A DNA stretch of 64,000 nt from contig NC_007204.1 in assembly GCF_000012305.1 (NCBI RefSeq), forward strand, positions 1,364,001 to 1,428,000, in the 5' to 3' direction. The stretch's first letter is position 1, and each line of letters begins with the position of its first letter. The DNA is from Psychrobacter arcticus 273-4 (lineage in GTDB: Bacteria > Pseudomonadota > Gammaproteobacteria > Pseudomonadales > Moraxellaceae). The position numbers and the translations under genes are program-made. The notes below the pieces were generated by a model that was not told the origin of the DNA, did not search any database, and was given only the letters and a program-made list of their open reading frames with translations. Below, one piece after another: positions 1 through 8,988 of the stretch.

Positions 1-1242
1 GAGCGCTGCCAAATGAAAGCCACAGGTTTTTACCAAGCGAATTACATCGAGTAATAAGCCTTCGCCATGTGCTGTGTCATGAGTATTTACACTTTGACGG
101 ATGATGCGTAAGTCTTCTAATAGCTCTTGTGGATTGGCGTAAGCATCTTTTTTAGCTTCACTATCACTGCCTTTACTTTGAATAAGATAGTTAGTGGCTT
201 TGACCTTACTAAGGATTAAGGAGAGTAATCTGCGATAAGGCTCATTACCGTAATCATCAAGATTATAATCAAAGACTCGTCTGTCGAGCTCAATGTAACT
301 TTCAATCTTGGCATACACATCAGGCTCGATAGTAACAATTGTATCGCTATGAATGAGCTGGCGACGTAGTTTCTTCAGCAGCACTTGATAGTGACGCAAT
401 ACGGCATCTGCATGCATCAATACGGCCATTTCTGTGGTGTCATGAGTGACAAATGGATTGCCATCTCTGTCGCCACCGATCCAAGAGCCAAAACTCATGA
501 ACGCAGGTAAGGGATAGTCTATTAGCTCTGGGTAAATCTCAACAATAGCGTCTTTAATATTACGATAAACCTTGGGAATGGCGTTGAATAAACTGGCATT
601 AAAATAGTGTAAGCCATTATTTATCTCGTCATAGACTAAAGGCTTACGCGTACGCACTTCATCAGACGACCATAATAAGTCAATTGTTTGCGCTGTTTGT
701 TCTTTCGCTTGCTCGTAGGCAAAACTGTTTTTAGCAAAGTTGTTTAAGGCATCACTATGCGTAAATAGACTTTGTAATAGATTCATGGTTGTACGGCGAC
801 GCGCTTCTGTAGGGTGTGCCGTAAAGACTGGGATAAATTTTAGTTGCTCAATGAGCTCTTGCATTTGTGCCGGCTCAATATTGCGCTCACGACATTCCAG
901 TAAGGTGCGACGAAATGAGCCTTCCCAGCTGTGCTCTGATTGCATACGTAGTGTATGACGTTGCTCACGCAGGTAATTCTCTTCACTCAAATTTGCTAAG
1001 AAAAAATAGATAGAAAAGCTGCGGATGACGTTTTTTAAGGCTTGATTGTCTAAAGAAGCAATGAAGTCGATGAGCTGCTGCTTATGAGCTTCATTAGGCT
1101 CACGGCGTTGTTGGATAAAACCTTTGCGCAGGATTTCAATAGTATGCAGCGTTTGTTCGCCTGTTTGGCGAGAAATAGCGTCGCCTAGAAATGATCCTAA
1201 TAAACTGATGCGCTCACGTAATATGTGGTTATTTATTGTCAT
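1..1242 (-). CDS. ppc: Phosphoenolpyruvate carboxylase, 5' part (cut by window edge)
   Basis: Carboxylates phosphoenolpyruvate to oxaloacetate, the anaplerotic feed of the TCA cycle in the cytosol. The minus strand stays open for 414 codons from the ATG at 1242 to the window edge, so about the first half of a roughly 900-residue enzyme is present. The family signature TAHPTE (residues about 141-146, with the catalytic His) is followed by three arginines. A second signature, SWIGGDRDGNPF, lies further on. The start is supported by an AAGGAG ribosome binding site about 7 bases upstream. The neighbouring sequence beyond the start is decayed DNA, so the gene probably has its own promoter. Identification is firm; the C-terminal half cannot be judged here. 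Confidence 0.95.
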   Translation of the reverse strand, partial: MTINNHILRERISLLGSFLGDAISRQTGEQTLHTIEILRKGFIQQRREPNEAHKQQLIDFIASLDNQALKNVIRSFSIYFFLANLSEENYLREQRHTLRMQSEHSWEGSFRRTLLECRERNIEPAQMQELIEQLKFIPVFTAHPTEARRRTTMNLLQSLFTHSDALNNFAKNSFAYEQAKEQTAQTIDLLWSSDEVRTRKPLVYDEINNGLHYFNASLFNAIPKVYRNIKDAIVEIYPELIDYPLPAFMSFGSWIGGDRDGNPFVTHDTTEMAVLMHADAVLRHYQVLLKKLRRQLIHSDTIVTIEPDVYAKIESYIELDRRVFDYNLDDYGNEPYRRLLSLILSKVKATNYLIQSKGSDSEAKKDAYANPQELLEDLRIIRQSVNTHDTAHGEGLLLDVIRLVKTCGFHLAAL

Positions 1243-1606
1243 CCTTGATCTCCTTATTCAATGACTGGGTCAAATAGTCGTGCTGTCTTAAGTATAGTTT
1301 TTATAAAGTTTGGCTATTATGCATTAACTAGACTCATTCTTAGTGAAGTAGAGTATTAATAAAATAGAGTGACTATCAAATGCAGTTGAAATACTCTGTA
1401 TATATGCCTTTTATTTAATAATATATACCAACGTTCTTTCACAGCTCCTCAAAACCAATATTCCGTACCAGCTCAAACAGCTTCAAGCCATTGTACGTGA
1501 AATCTTACCTACCTTAAAAAAACCTTACAAAATGTTATTCTCGGTAGAGTAGAGCTTGATAGTATCATTTACTGCAATGGTTAGCCTGGCTATAACGATT
1601 TATGTA

Positions 1607-1705
1607 TTACTTATTTAAAAAACTAATGATTAACTGAGTAAACTCTTTTGCTTTTTCAACCTGTACCCAATGACGATATTCACCAAATAAATATAATCAC
1701 GACTT
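1607..1705 (-). pseudogene. C-terminal remnant of an alpha/beta hydrolase
   Basis: A short minus-strand frame reads GEYRHWVQVEKAKEF and then a hydrophobic tail and a TAA stop. This resembles the C-terminal end of alpha/beta hydrolases, where GHWVQVEKAEEF carries the catalytic His. There is no upstream hydrolase body: the frame runs straight into a repeat fragment at 1718. I infer a gene truncated by rearrangement. The assignment rests on one motif. Confidence 0.4.
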
Positions 1706-1717
1706 TGGAGTTACCTA

Positions 1718-1770
1718 TATAGTCGGTGAAAAGTAATATCGATACAACACGTACTACTGGTGCAAATTTA
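1718..1770 (-). repeat. Truncated copy of the 138-bp intergenic repeat
   Basis: Begins TATAGTCGGTGAAAAGTAAT and continues to GGTGCAAATTT, matching the right-end half (reverse orientation) of the complete copies at 41357, 50830 and 62498. It stops where an IS3-family end fragment begins, so the rest has been lost. Confidence 0.8.
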
Positions 1771-1783
1771 TTATGCCCCTACA

Positions 1784-1871
1784 GTATGCGAACGGCTCGT
1801 TCTTTTATCTCGGGAGTGTAGTTTCGTATTCTCTCAGAATGTTGAGTCTCCAACAATACCGGGGCGGTTCA
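1784..1871 (-). mobile_element. IS3-family left-end fragment
   Basis: Read on the minus strand it starts TGAACCGCCCCGGTATTGTT, continues through GAGACTCAACATTCTGAGAG and into the first codons of an OrfA-like transposase (ACTCCCGAGATAAAAGAA). The same end occurs at 17675, 39861 and 43591. Here the orfA start codon region is deleted, and only about 88 bases survive. It is an inert relic. Confidence 0.75.
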
Positions 1872-1901
1872 ATTATCACCTATAGGTAAAAATTTCTTCC
1901 G

Positions 1902-2708
1902 TCATAACACCCCGACTCCACTCAACAATAACTGTCCACCAGCGAACAATAGTAATATGCCAAAGGCACGTTTGAGCATCAAGGCGGGCAGTTGGTGCGC
2001 AAGCTTAGCGCCCACTTTTGCTGTTATAAAGCTGGCAGCCGAAATAAACAAGAATCCAGTGATATGAACAAAACCTATCGTACCATCCGGTAGATTCATC
2101 ATGTCCTTACCAAACCATGCAAAGCCTACTGCTCCCGCTAAAGCAATCGGTAGACCACAAGCCGCTGCTGTGCCTATTGACTGTTTCATCGATAGTCCCA
2201 CCCAGTTCAAAAATGGGACAGTCAAACTACCACCGCCAATACCAAAAATAGACGAAGCCAAACCAATGCTGGCACCGGCACCAAACTGAATACCAATGGG
2301 TGGTAACGGTTTGCTAGGCTGTTCTTTATTAGAAAAGAACAGCATCCTAAAGGAAATCAATAATGCACCCACACCGATGATGGCTTGCAAGACATCACCA
2401 TCAATGGCATCAGCGACACCAGCACCTATGAGACTACCGATGACCAAGCCTAATGCCATATTACGCCAGATATCCCAGCGCACACCGCCACGCTTATTAT
2501 GGGCGGTTAAAGAGCTGATTGAAGTCACAATAATAGTGGCAAGAGAGGTACCAATCGCTAAATGAGTGACCACTTCAGGTGAGAAATGGTAAGCAGTAAA
2601 GATCCATACCAAGACCGGCACAATGATCATACCACCGCCCACGCCAAATAAACCCGCGCAAACTCCGGCGAATGCCCCTGCAATAACAAACCACACGTAT
2701 AGCATCAT
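1902..2708 (-). CDS. TauE/SafE family sulfite/anion exporter-like permease
   Basis: Predicted inner-membrane permease of 268 residues with about eight hydrophobic segments. The two internally repeated halves each carry the family's glycine-rich signature: GLFGVGGG at about 19-26 and IFGIGGG at about 154-160. Members move sulfite, sulfonates or other small anions. The gene follows mdcH on the same strand with only 25 bases between, so it is probably the last gene of the malonate operon and could help transport malonate or a related anion. That role is inferred from position alone. Two adjacent ATGs (2708 and 2705) are equally possible starts. Confidence 0.85.
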   Translation of the reverse strand: MMLYVWFVIAGAFAGVCAGLFGVGGGMIIVPVLVWIFTAYHFSPEVVTHLAIGTSLATIIVTSISSLTAHNKRGGVRWDIWRNMALGLVIGSLIGAGVADAIDGDVLQAIIGVGALLISFRMLFFSNKEQPSKPLPPIGIQFGAGASIGLASSIFGIGGGSLTVPFLNWVGLSMKQSIGTAAACGLPIALAGAVGFAWFGKDMMNLPDGTIGFVHITGFLFISAASFITAKVGAKLAHQLPALMLKRAFGILLLFAGGQLLLSGVGVL

Positions 2709-2733
2709 TCAACTTACCTTTTTATGCTTACTT

Positions 2734-3654
2734 TTATTTATTTTTTAATATCCACTCAAGTAAGCCATCTGCATGACGAAAATCATCCCAACTTCTGCAA
2801 GGCACATGGGGTAGCAAGTTATTTATCATTTTAGATAAGGCATTGCCTGGACCTATTTCAATAATCATGCTGGGTTGATACTCTTCAATGTTTTCCATAC
2901 AAAAGTACCAGTCTAAAGGATGATCAATTTGACTCGAAAGAATATTTAAGCCTTGATTGGTATCGTTATACTTCATTCCATTAGTCGCACTAATAATAGG
3001 AATTTGCATCGCCGGTAACGTTATTGAATCGATATATTCACAGAATTTTTCTGCCGCCTTTTGCATCATTTTAGTATGTGAGGGGACGGTCACTTTGAGC
3101 AGTTGAGTATTTCGCGCTCCTAGTGATTGTGCCAATGTATCAGCTTGACTTAAGTTGTCCCTATGTCCCCCTATAATAAATTGATCTTCATTAATTTTGA
3201 TAGATAAATGAGTATCAGTTTTTAAAAGTAGGTTTTCGAGTTCACTATTATGCAATCCTTGTATGGCCAATAACCCACTAGATTCTGATACTCCCTCTTC
3301 CATAAATTTAGCTCTATGGTTAATTAGTGTTAATCCCACCTCAAAATCTAGTTGACTGCTACAGCAAAAAGCATTGATCTCCCCCAAAGAATAGCCAGCA
3401 AAAGCGCTTGGCTTTTCAAGCAATTGACGAAGTTGTTGCCACCGATAATACTGCAAAGTGTAAATAAAAGGTTGGGCGAATCTATTATCGAACAACGTCT
3501 CGTTATCAAAAATATTATCAGAATCGTTCGCAAACAGCTCCGGTATCACGGTGTGCAGTAGTGACTGGTCATTTTCGTTGGTGACCTTTAGCACTTCATC
3601 TATGTGTCGTTGACTTTGCAAACCTTGCCCACTAAACAGGATTATTAAATTCAT
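2734..3654 (-). CDS. mdcH: Malonate decarboxylase subunit epsilon (malonyl-CoA:ACP transacylase)
   Basis: Loads malonyl from malonyl-CoA onto the malonate decarboxylase acyl carrier protein, priming the enzyme. The protein shows the acyltransferase fold signatures: GQGLQ at residues 9-13, the nucleophile elbow GYSLGE with Ser near 89, and a catalytic His in PSHTKMM near 193. The frame extends further upstream to 3705, but the ATG at 3654 (MNLIILFSGQG) gives the normal N-terminus and a length of about 306 residues. It overlaps the end of mdcB by 23 bases, so the two are translationally coupled. Position at the end of the mdc set matches the Acinetobacter order. Confidence 0.92.
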   Translation of the reverse strand: MNLIILFSGQGLQSQRHIDEVLKVTNENDQSLLHTVIPELFANDSDNIFDNETLFDNRFAQPFIYTLQYYRWQQLRQLLEKPSAFAGYSLGEINAFCCSSQLDFEVGLTLINHRAKFMEEGVSESSGLLAIQGLHNSELENLLLKTDTHLSIKINEDQFIIGGHRDNLSQADTLAQSLGARNTQLLKVTVPSHTKMMQKAAEKFCEYIDSITLPAMQIPIISATNGMKYNDTNQGLNILSSQIDHPLDWYFCMENIEEYQPSMIIEIGPGNALSKMINNLLPHVPCRSWDDFRHADGLLEWILKNK

Positions 3655-4519
3655 TTTCAACCTTATAAAAGAAAATCGTAACCGCCAGCAAGTCCGCACT
3701 ACCACCAGGGCTGAGATTACAGTGAATGAAATATTGATTAACCGTACTTACAGCCTGACGCCAATTTGATTGATAAACGCCCCCCGCCTGTAAAAACTGT
3801 TTTGCCATCATTTGAGCATTCATTAAATCTTTTATACCGCCACGCCAAACAAGATTGGTGTCCGATAATGCAGATATTAAAATCATTAAAGTTTGCATGG
3901 CTGCTTTTTCGAAATCTTGGGTACGATAAAAAGTATCGTAAAAACAAGGCAAGGCTGTGTTCTGAATGATTTGAAAACCATTAGAAACCATCTCAATTGC
4001 ACCCGTTACCCCATACTTTTTATACATTTGCTGCCCATGACTGTCTGCTTTGCGTTCTAGGTGATGCGTTAAGTCATACTGCCAGCTATTGACAATTTGG
4101 GCACAAATATTTTGGGTGGTTAATGACTGATTCTGTTGTAAGCATTTACCGATTGCGGCACTTGCAAACCCTAAATTAAATATAGCTCCTTTATGGGTAT
4201 TAACATTATTGGTGGCTTGGCGCATTTTTATTTCTTGGTAAATACCTTTGTTTTTTAGATCAACGAACGCTCTATTTTCATAGCCGAATTCGCTTAGCGT
4301 GGCAAAATACCCTCTTAAAGATGTGATACTCGCTATAAAAGTATCATGATTCATATCCGAATGGCTGCCGTTGCTTGATGGACAAACCAATCCCGGTTTG
4401 TTTTCAAGGTTCAACTCATCATATAAAGCATCAAGCGCAAAATCATCGATTTGCTGCCAGATTGCTTGTTTAGAGGATAAGGTTTCGTTGGTGGGCTCTG
4501 ATAAAATATTCACACTCAT
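3632..4519 (-). CDS. mdcB: Triphosphoribosyl-dephospho-CoA synthase MdcB
   Basis: Makes 2'-(5''-triphosphoribosyl)-3'-dephospho-CoA from ATP and dephospho-CoA, the precursor of the prosthetic group of the decarboxylase carrier protein MdcC. The 295-residue protein belongs to the CitG/MdcB family: it has an HKG-IFNLGF segment near residue 110 and the SPGGSADLLAVTIFF segment near the C-terminus. The gene overlaps mdcG upstream by 50 bases and mdcH downstream by 23 bases, indicating tight coupling in one transcript. Clear assignment by both sequence and context. Confidence 0.92.
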   Translation of the reverse strand: MSVNILSEPTNETLSSKQAIWQQIDDFALDALYDELNLENKPGLVCPSSNGSHSDMNHDTFIASITSLRGYFATLSEFGYENRAFVDLKNKGIYQEIKMRQATNNVNTHKGAIFNLGFASAAIGKCLQQNQSLTTQNICAQIVNSWQYDLTHHLERKADSHGQQMYKKYGVTGAIEMVSNGFQIIQNTALPCFYDTFYRTQDFEKAAMQTLMILISALSDTNLVWRGGIKDLMNAQMMAKQFLQAGGVYQSNWRQAVSTVNQYFIHCNLSPGGSADLLAVTIFFYKVENEFNNPV

Positions 4520-5174
4520 AGGTATTCCATCCTAGTAATACATCTATTGTTTGCAGCTCAACCTCATAAATCGTTTTGACTAATACGGTCGGTATATCAG
4601 ATATTAAGGCATGTATAAGCTCATTAAACGACACATCATTATGGCTATTTAATCTGACTTCCCCATCAATTCTTAAATCGACTTTAGACCTAACAAACTG
4701 CTTAAAAATCTCGATCTCTACTAATATTCTTGCCAACATATCCATATTATTGACTATTATTAGAATGTCTAAATCTGAAGTAGGATTTACAAAAGGCAAG
4801 TTGGTAAAATACTGATTGGCAAATGAGCCGTAGACATAGATATCAGCGCCTAAATTACGACATTGATCGATAAAGCAACGAGTCTCTTGTTGAATATCAT
4901 TCGGTAAACTTGGTATTAAATTCTCAAGTGCTAAAGGTAAAGTGGTAACCTTTGGGGGATTTGACAGCTGTAATGCCAATCTATATTTACAGTTATTCTC
5001 GATATGACTCGTAGCAACCTTAGACAGGTACTGAGTACTTTGTCGACATACTGTGAAGGGTTGTTCTGCCATAATCATGTTATCTACAGCTTGAATGACA
5101 GCTAAAGGCAGAGAAGCATTTAACATCGTAAATGCCTCTTCAGGTTGTAAGTAGACTAAATCATGACGATGCAT
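4470..5174 (-). CDS. mdcG: Malonate decarboxylase holo-ACP synthase (phosphoribosyl-dephospho-CoA transferase) MdcG
   Basis: Attaches the phosphoribosyl-dephospho-CoA prosthetic group to the MdcC carrier serine. The protein has a nucleotidyltransferase core, VYGSFANQYF followed by SDLDILI, with the acidic metal-binding pair. I choose the ATG at 5174 (MHRHDLVYL) because an AGGTGG ribosome binding site lies about 6 bases upstream; a GTG at 5183 is less likely. The gene is separated from mdcE by about 200 bases that contain a 130-bp repeat, an unusual interruption of an otherwise tightly packed operon. Expression of G-B-H may depend on read-through of that hairpin-forming repeat or on a separate promoter. 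Confidence 0.9.
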   Translation of the reverse strand: MHRHDLVYLQPEEAFTMLNASLPLAVIQAVDNMIMAEQPFTVCRQSTQYLSKVATSHIENNCKYRLALQLSNPPKVTTLPLALENLIPSLPNDIQQETRCFIDQCRNLGADIYVYGSFANQYFTNLPFVNPTSDLDILIIVNNMDMLARILVEIEIFKQFVRSKVDLRIDGEVRLNSHNDVSFNELIHALISDIPTVLVKTIYEVELQTIDVLLGWNTYECEYFIRAHQRNLIL

Positions 5175-5220
5175 GCAAACCACCTATCTGTCTCTATCCA
5201 TAAAAGATCTAGCTATATTA

Positions 5221-5350
5221 ACCCCACTCTCAACTATCATAATTTTTGGCGTAGGCTGTGGCTTTAGCCCAGCGTTTTTGGCAAATTGTTACGATTGACT
5301 GGGCTAAAAGCGCCAGCCTACGATAGCCCATATTAAGTTAAGAGTCGCGT
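5221..5350 (+). repeat. 130-bp inverted-repeat element (copy 1), inside the mdc operon
   Basis: Starts ACCCCACTCTCAACT and ends with the imperfect complement AGAGTCGCGT. Inside are two further arms: GTAGGCTG-GGCTTTAGCCCA and its complement TGGGCTAAAAGC-CAGCCTAC, so the whole can fold as a long hairpin. The heptamer TATATTA flanks it directly on both sides (5214-5220 and 5351-5357), which looks like a target-site duplication. A second copy in opposite orientation lies at 29491-29620. It has no coding capacity and resembles a MITE. Confidence 0.8.
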
Positions 5351-5371
5351 TATATTAATAAAAATATGGCT

Positions 5372-6088
5372 TTAAGCGCTTAAAACAGCCTCTACAACCT
5401 CATTACAGAGCAAACGACCGTCTCTTTCTTTCGCGACATGGCGACGCTTGTCTATCAGAAAATCATCAAGATGGCTTTGTTGTGATTCAATTGCATTTGC
5501 TACCAGATGTTCATCAAGCTGTACCCATATGTCATCAACCGCACCCATCTTATAAAAATTCTCGACACCGGGGGCAAAAATCGCTGACGTCTGTGATAAA
5601 GATTGCAACTTCTCTAGCGGTATCTTAGTGACCCTTGACATGGCATTTAAATCCATAACCTTGACTTGGCTGGATTGGAGCGCAAATATCTGATTAGCCA
5701 TAAGGCCATAAGATAAAAATCCGCCGCTCACCGCTTCACCTAAGATAATGGCCAAATTAGGGTGCTCGTTACGTCTTAGCAAGTCGACACAAGCGGCCAA
5801 ATGAGCAAAGGTCCTATTCAAACATAATAATTCATCAGCTCGAGACGAATCCTGTCCTTGAGTATCAACTATAAAAACAATCGGCGTTTTCTTACCTTCA
5901 GCGATAACCTTTAACACTTCATTAGCAAGGGTCATGGCAATGGCATGATTAATAGCAGCGGAATCGACCGTACCTATAATTTCGACCTTACCTACTTTCG
6001 TTTCTGCACTGCCTCTTATGACCCAGTTATCAATGTGATACTCAAGTTGGTTGGGAAATAATTCTGCTAAAACGGTTTGTGTTTGCAT
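5372..6088 (-). CDS. mdcE: Malonate decarboxylase subunit gamma MdcE
   Basis: With MdcD it forms the carboxyltransferase-like decarboxylase that converts malonyl-S-ACP to acetyl-S-ACP plus CO2. The 238-residue sequence has the crotonase/carboxyltransferase features FIVDTQGQDSSRADELL near residue 73 and AIILGEAVSGGFLSYGL near 114, of normal length for the subunit. It starts 4 bases after the mdcD stop, typical of a co-translated pair. It is the last gene before the repeat-containing gap to mdcG. Confidence 0.93.
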   Translation of the reverse strand: MQTQTVLAELFPNQLEYHIDNWVIRGSAETKVGKVEIIGTVDSAAINHAIAMTLANEVLKVIAEGKKTPIVFIVDTQGQDSSRADELLCLNRTFAHLAACVDLLRRNEHPNLAIILGEAVSGGFLSYGLMANQIFALQSSQVKVMDLNAMSRVTKIPLEKLQSLSQTSAIFAPGVENFYKMGAVDDIWVQLDEHLVANAIESQQSHLDDFLIDKRRHVAKERDGRLLCNEVVEAVLSA

Positions 6089-6092
6089 GATA

Positions 6093-6980
6093 TTATCCTT
6101 TTTTAATCGCTTTCACCTGTTCGGCGCTAAGCATAGAAATAGAGTCAGGATTGTTTATGTTCATGGATTGCCAAATCGATAAACTGTCTTTTTTGCCAAA
6201 CCATTGATCGTATTGTTGTTGCAAGCCGTCTTGCTGTTGTTGTAAATAACTCAAGTCTACATTAGCGACTGGTAGCTGCAGTGCAGCGATGATTTCTTGA
6301 GTAATATCATCAATATCGTCTTCAACTAAAACTTGAACATGACCAAGTAAATAGCGAGTTTTACCACCTGTCACTCGCCAAACCAATGCTCTATCTTTGG
6401 AATCAAACTCTTCCACGCCTTTGAGTGTTTCAATAACTTCAGGACCTGAAAGCGCCAAACGACCTTCTTCTGTCATAATAATATGCGTGCTCAAGCAAGC
6501 ACTGATACCCATACCACCAAATGCCCCATTTGTACCACCAATAACGGTAATAATAGGTATACCTGCATTACGTACCTTTAGCATTGCCCGCATAATTTCA
6601 GAAATAGCGATTAAACCGGCATTAGCTTCATGCAAACGTACGCCACCTGAATCAACAAAAAACACAATGGCTTTCGGTTTCTCTTCAATAGCTTTGAGTA
6701 ACATGCCAACGATTTTTGCGCCATGCATTTCACCTACGGCGCCGCCCATAAACTGGCCTTCTTGAGCAATAATATAGACAAAATTATCTTTAATCGTTGC
6801 CTTACCAATAATCACTCCATCATCAAAACTGCCTGTAATGTCTAATGAGGCAAGGTTCGGGCTAGTGGGCATACTGCCTGGTTTAAGAATTTCCACAAAG
6901 CTATTTTTATCCACAATACTGGCTATTCGATTGCGAGCAGTCTTTTCGTAAAAACTATTTTGAATATATGATTTATTCAT
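6093..6980 (-). CDS. mdcD: Malonate decarboxylase subunit beta MdcD
   Basis: Beta subunit of the acetyl-S-ACP-forming malonyl decarboxylase. The protein is a carboxyltransferase-type fold with FFVDSGGVRLHEANAGL (near residue 110) and GGTNGAFGGMGISACL (near 150), both typical of MdcD. I place the start at the ATG at 6980, preceded by GAGGGTG about 6 bases upstream, rather than the GTG at 6989. The start overlaps the end of mdcC by 8 bases, as expected for coupled subunits. Length is about 295 residues. Confidence 0.93.
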   Translation of the reverse strand: MNKSYIQNSFYEKTARNRIASIVDKNSFVEILKPGSMPTSPNLASLDITGSFDDGVIIGKATIKDNFVYIIAQEGQFMGGAVGEMHGAKIVGMLLKAIEEKPKAIVFFVDSGGVRLHEANAGLIAISEIMRAMLKVRNAGIPIITVIGGTNGAFGGMGISACLSTHIIMTEEGRLALSGPEVIETLKGVEEFDSKDRALVWRVTGGKTRYLLGHVQVLVEDDIDDITQEIIAALQLPVANVDLSYLQQQQDGLQQQYDQWFGKKDSLSIWQSMNINNPDSISMLSAEQVKAIKKG

Positions 6981-7290
6981 GTGCTTCACCCTCTAAAATG
7001 TTGATAGCTTGGCTTAGGCGCAAACTCACTACGGCAGGTGTGGCTCCCATATCATTAATCTCGAACTGCAAACCGCCTACTGCATAACGATTAACAAATT
7101 CTTGTATAACTGCTTCCCAAATGTGATCAAAACCTGTCACTGACGTATTGATAATAAATTCGCTATGTTCGTTATCGGTTATAGAAGATACTAATATCTC
7201 TAGATTTCCCGAACCGACTACTCCACAAATGACTTCTTTCATCGTCACATCGACCGGCTGTGAAGTAAATTTAAAATTAAGTATGTTCAT
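6973..7290 (-). CDS. mdcC: Malonate decarboxylase acyl carrier protein (delta subunit) MdcC
   Basis: Small dedicated carrier (105 residues) that holds acetyl or malonyl on its phosphoribosyl-dephospho-CoA arm during the cycle. The likely attachment serine is Ser27 in GVVGSGNLE, a position that matches the MdcC/CitD type of carrier. The gene lies 21 bases after mdcA and overlaps mdcD by 8 bases. It needs MdcB and MdcG, encoded further along the operon, to become active. Confidence 0.92.
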   Translation of the reverse strand: MNILNFKFTSQPVDVTMKEVICGVVGSGNLEILVSSITDNEHSEFIINTSVTGFDHIWEAVIQEFVNRYAVGGLQFEINDMGATPAVVSLRLSQAINILEGEAHE

Positions 7291-7311
7291 GGTTATATCC
7301 TTAGCAGTGTT

Positions 7312-8967
7312 TTACCAGTTTCTGAAGCGACTTGGGGGAGCATAAGTGCCATTTGACCATTTAACTAAGTCTTTAACAGACTTTGCCGCCAATAAGTCTC
7401 TATTGGCTTTTGAGATATCAATGCCAAGATCTTCTGGCCGCTGGATAATCTTGCGCGCTCTGAGCTCTTCAACCTTCTCATGATCTCGCTGCATACCAAT
7501 AGAGGTATAGCCTGCCACACCACGAATAGCTTGCTCCCTTTCTTCTGGAGTGCGGCACAATAATAAATTGGCGATACCCTCTTCGGTGACAATGTGTGTC
7601 ACATCGTCGCCATATATCATAATAGGCGGAAAGTCACTGCCCATTTTTTCTTGTAACTGCCACGCATCAAGCTCTTCAACAAAGACTGAGTTCATATTTT
7701 CGCGAAAGGTTTCTACCAACTGTACTACTAACTTACGACCTTTAATGACTCGCCCATCTGTCGCTTCTTGGCCTGCTTTCAAATAGCCATAACTAGAATG
7801 TCGACGTCCATGGGGATCTGAACCCATATTTGGTGCACCACCAAACCCTGCAATACGGTCTACTGTTGCTGTTGAGCTGTTACCTTGTAAGTCAATTTGT
7901 AAGGTTGAGCCAATAAATAAATCACAAGCGTATAATCCTGCTGTTTGACTAAAGGCCCGATTGGAGCGCATATTGCCATCACTGCCCGTAAAAAATATAT
8001 CAGGGCGCTCTTGAATATAGTCATCCATACCCACTTCTGAACCAAAGCTATGGATGCTTTCGACAAACCCACTTTCGATAGCCGGAATCATAGTGGGATG
8101 AGGATTAAGAGCCCAGTTCGTACATATTTTACCTTTCAGGTTTAATTCTTCTCCATAAGTCGGTAATAACAGCTCAATTGCGGCAGTGTTAAAACCGATA
8201 CCGTGATTCAGGCGCTTGATCTGATAGGGAGCATAAATGCCTTTAATGACCATCATAGCCATTAATATTTGTACGTCAGTAATCTGGGCGGGATCGCGCG
8301 TAAATAGGGGCTCAATATAATTGGGCTTAGGCGCAACAATAAAAAAATCCACCCAATCTGCAGGGATATCAACTCGGGGAACGTTATCTACTAACTCATT
8401 CACTTGCGCGATGACAATACCGCTTTTAAAGGCCGTCGCTTCTACAATAGCTGGCGTATCTTCTGTATTTGGTCCTGTATATAGATTGCCGTTAGCATCT
8501 GCAGAATGGGCGGTGATCAAGCAGACATTCGGCGTTAAATCAATAAAATATCTACCATATAACTCTAGATAAGTATGAATTGAGCCAATATGAATTTTTT
8601 GTTGTTGAACCAGATTGGCTAATCGTAATGCTTGAGGACCAGAAAATGAGAAATCCACTTTACTGGCAATACCTTTTTCAAATATATCGATATGACTTGG
8701 CAGCGCTAATACCGATTGTAAAATATGCAAATCATTCAATACTTTTGGATTACACTGTGAGAGACATTCAGATAAAAAATCGGCTTGTTTTTGATTATTA
8801 CCTTCTATGCAGACTTTATCCTCACGGATAATTACGGTTTCAAGTAATTCAATCGCTCTATCATTTGGGACTAATTTATTTAACCCTTTGTCTTTTGCAG
8901 CATTCAATTTGGTAAGCCGTCTGGTTTTTTGCGTATCCCATACTTTTTCATTCATATTCGCTTTCAT
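7312..8967 (-). CDS. mdcA: Malonate decarboxylase subunit alpha (acetyl-S-ACP:malonate ACP transferase) MdcA
   Basis: Exchanges the acetyl on the carrier for free malonate, releasing acetate and forming malonyl-S-ACP. The 551-residue length fits the CoA-transferase-like MdcA family, and the sequence contains family segments such as LITAHSADANGNLYTGPNTE and GFGGAPNMGSDPHGRRHSS. Two ATGs, 8967 and 8955, could start it. It opens the enzyme part of the operon, 21 bases after the madM stop. Confidence 0.94.
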   Translation of the reverse strand: MKANMNEKVWDTQKTRRLTKLNAAKDKGLNKLVPNDRAIELLETVIIREDKVCIEGNNQKQADFLSECLSQCNPKVLNDLHILQSVLALPSHIDIFEKGIASKVDFSFSGPQALRLANLVQQQKIHIGSIHTYLELYGRYFIDLTPNVCLITAHSADANGNLYTGPNTEDTPAIVEATAFKSGIVIAQVNELVDNVPRVDIPADWVDFFIVAPKPNYIEPLFTRDPAQITDVQILMAMMVIKGIYAPYQIKRLNHGIGFNTAAIELLLPTYGEELNLKGKICTNWALNPHPTMIPAIESGFVESIHSFGSEVGMDDYIQERPDIFFTGSDGNMRSNRAFSQTAGLYACDLFIGSTLQIDLQGNSSTATVDRIAGFGGAPNMGSDPHGRRHSSYGYLKAGQEATDGRVIKGRKLVVQLVETFRENMNSVFVEELDAWQLQEKMGSDFPPIMIYGDDVTHIVTEEGIANLLLCRTPEEREQAIRGVAGYTSIGMQRDHEKVEELRARKIIQRPEDLGIDISKANRDLLAAKSVKDLVKWSNGTYAPPSRFRNW

Positions 8968-8988
8968 AAGACTTCCTTTATTTACTTA

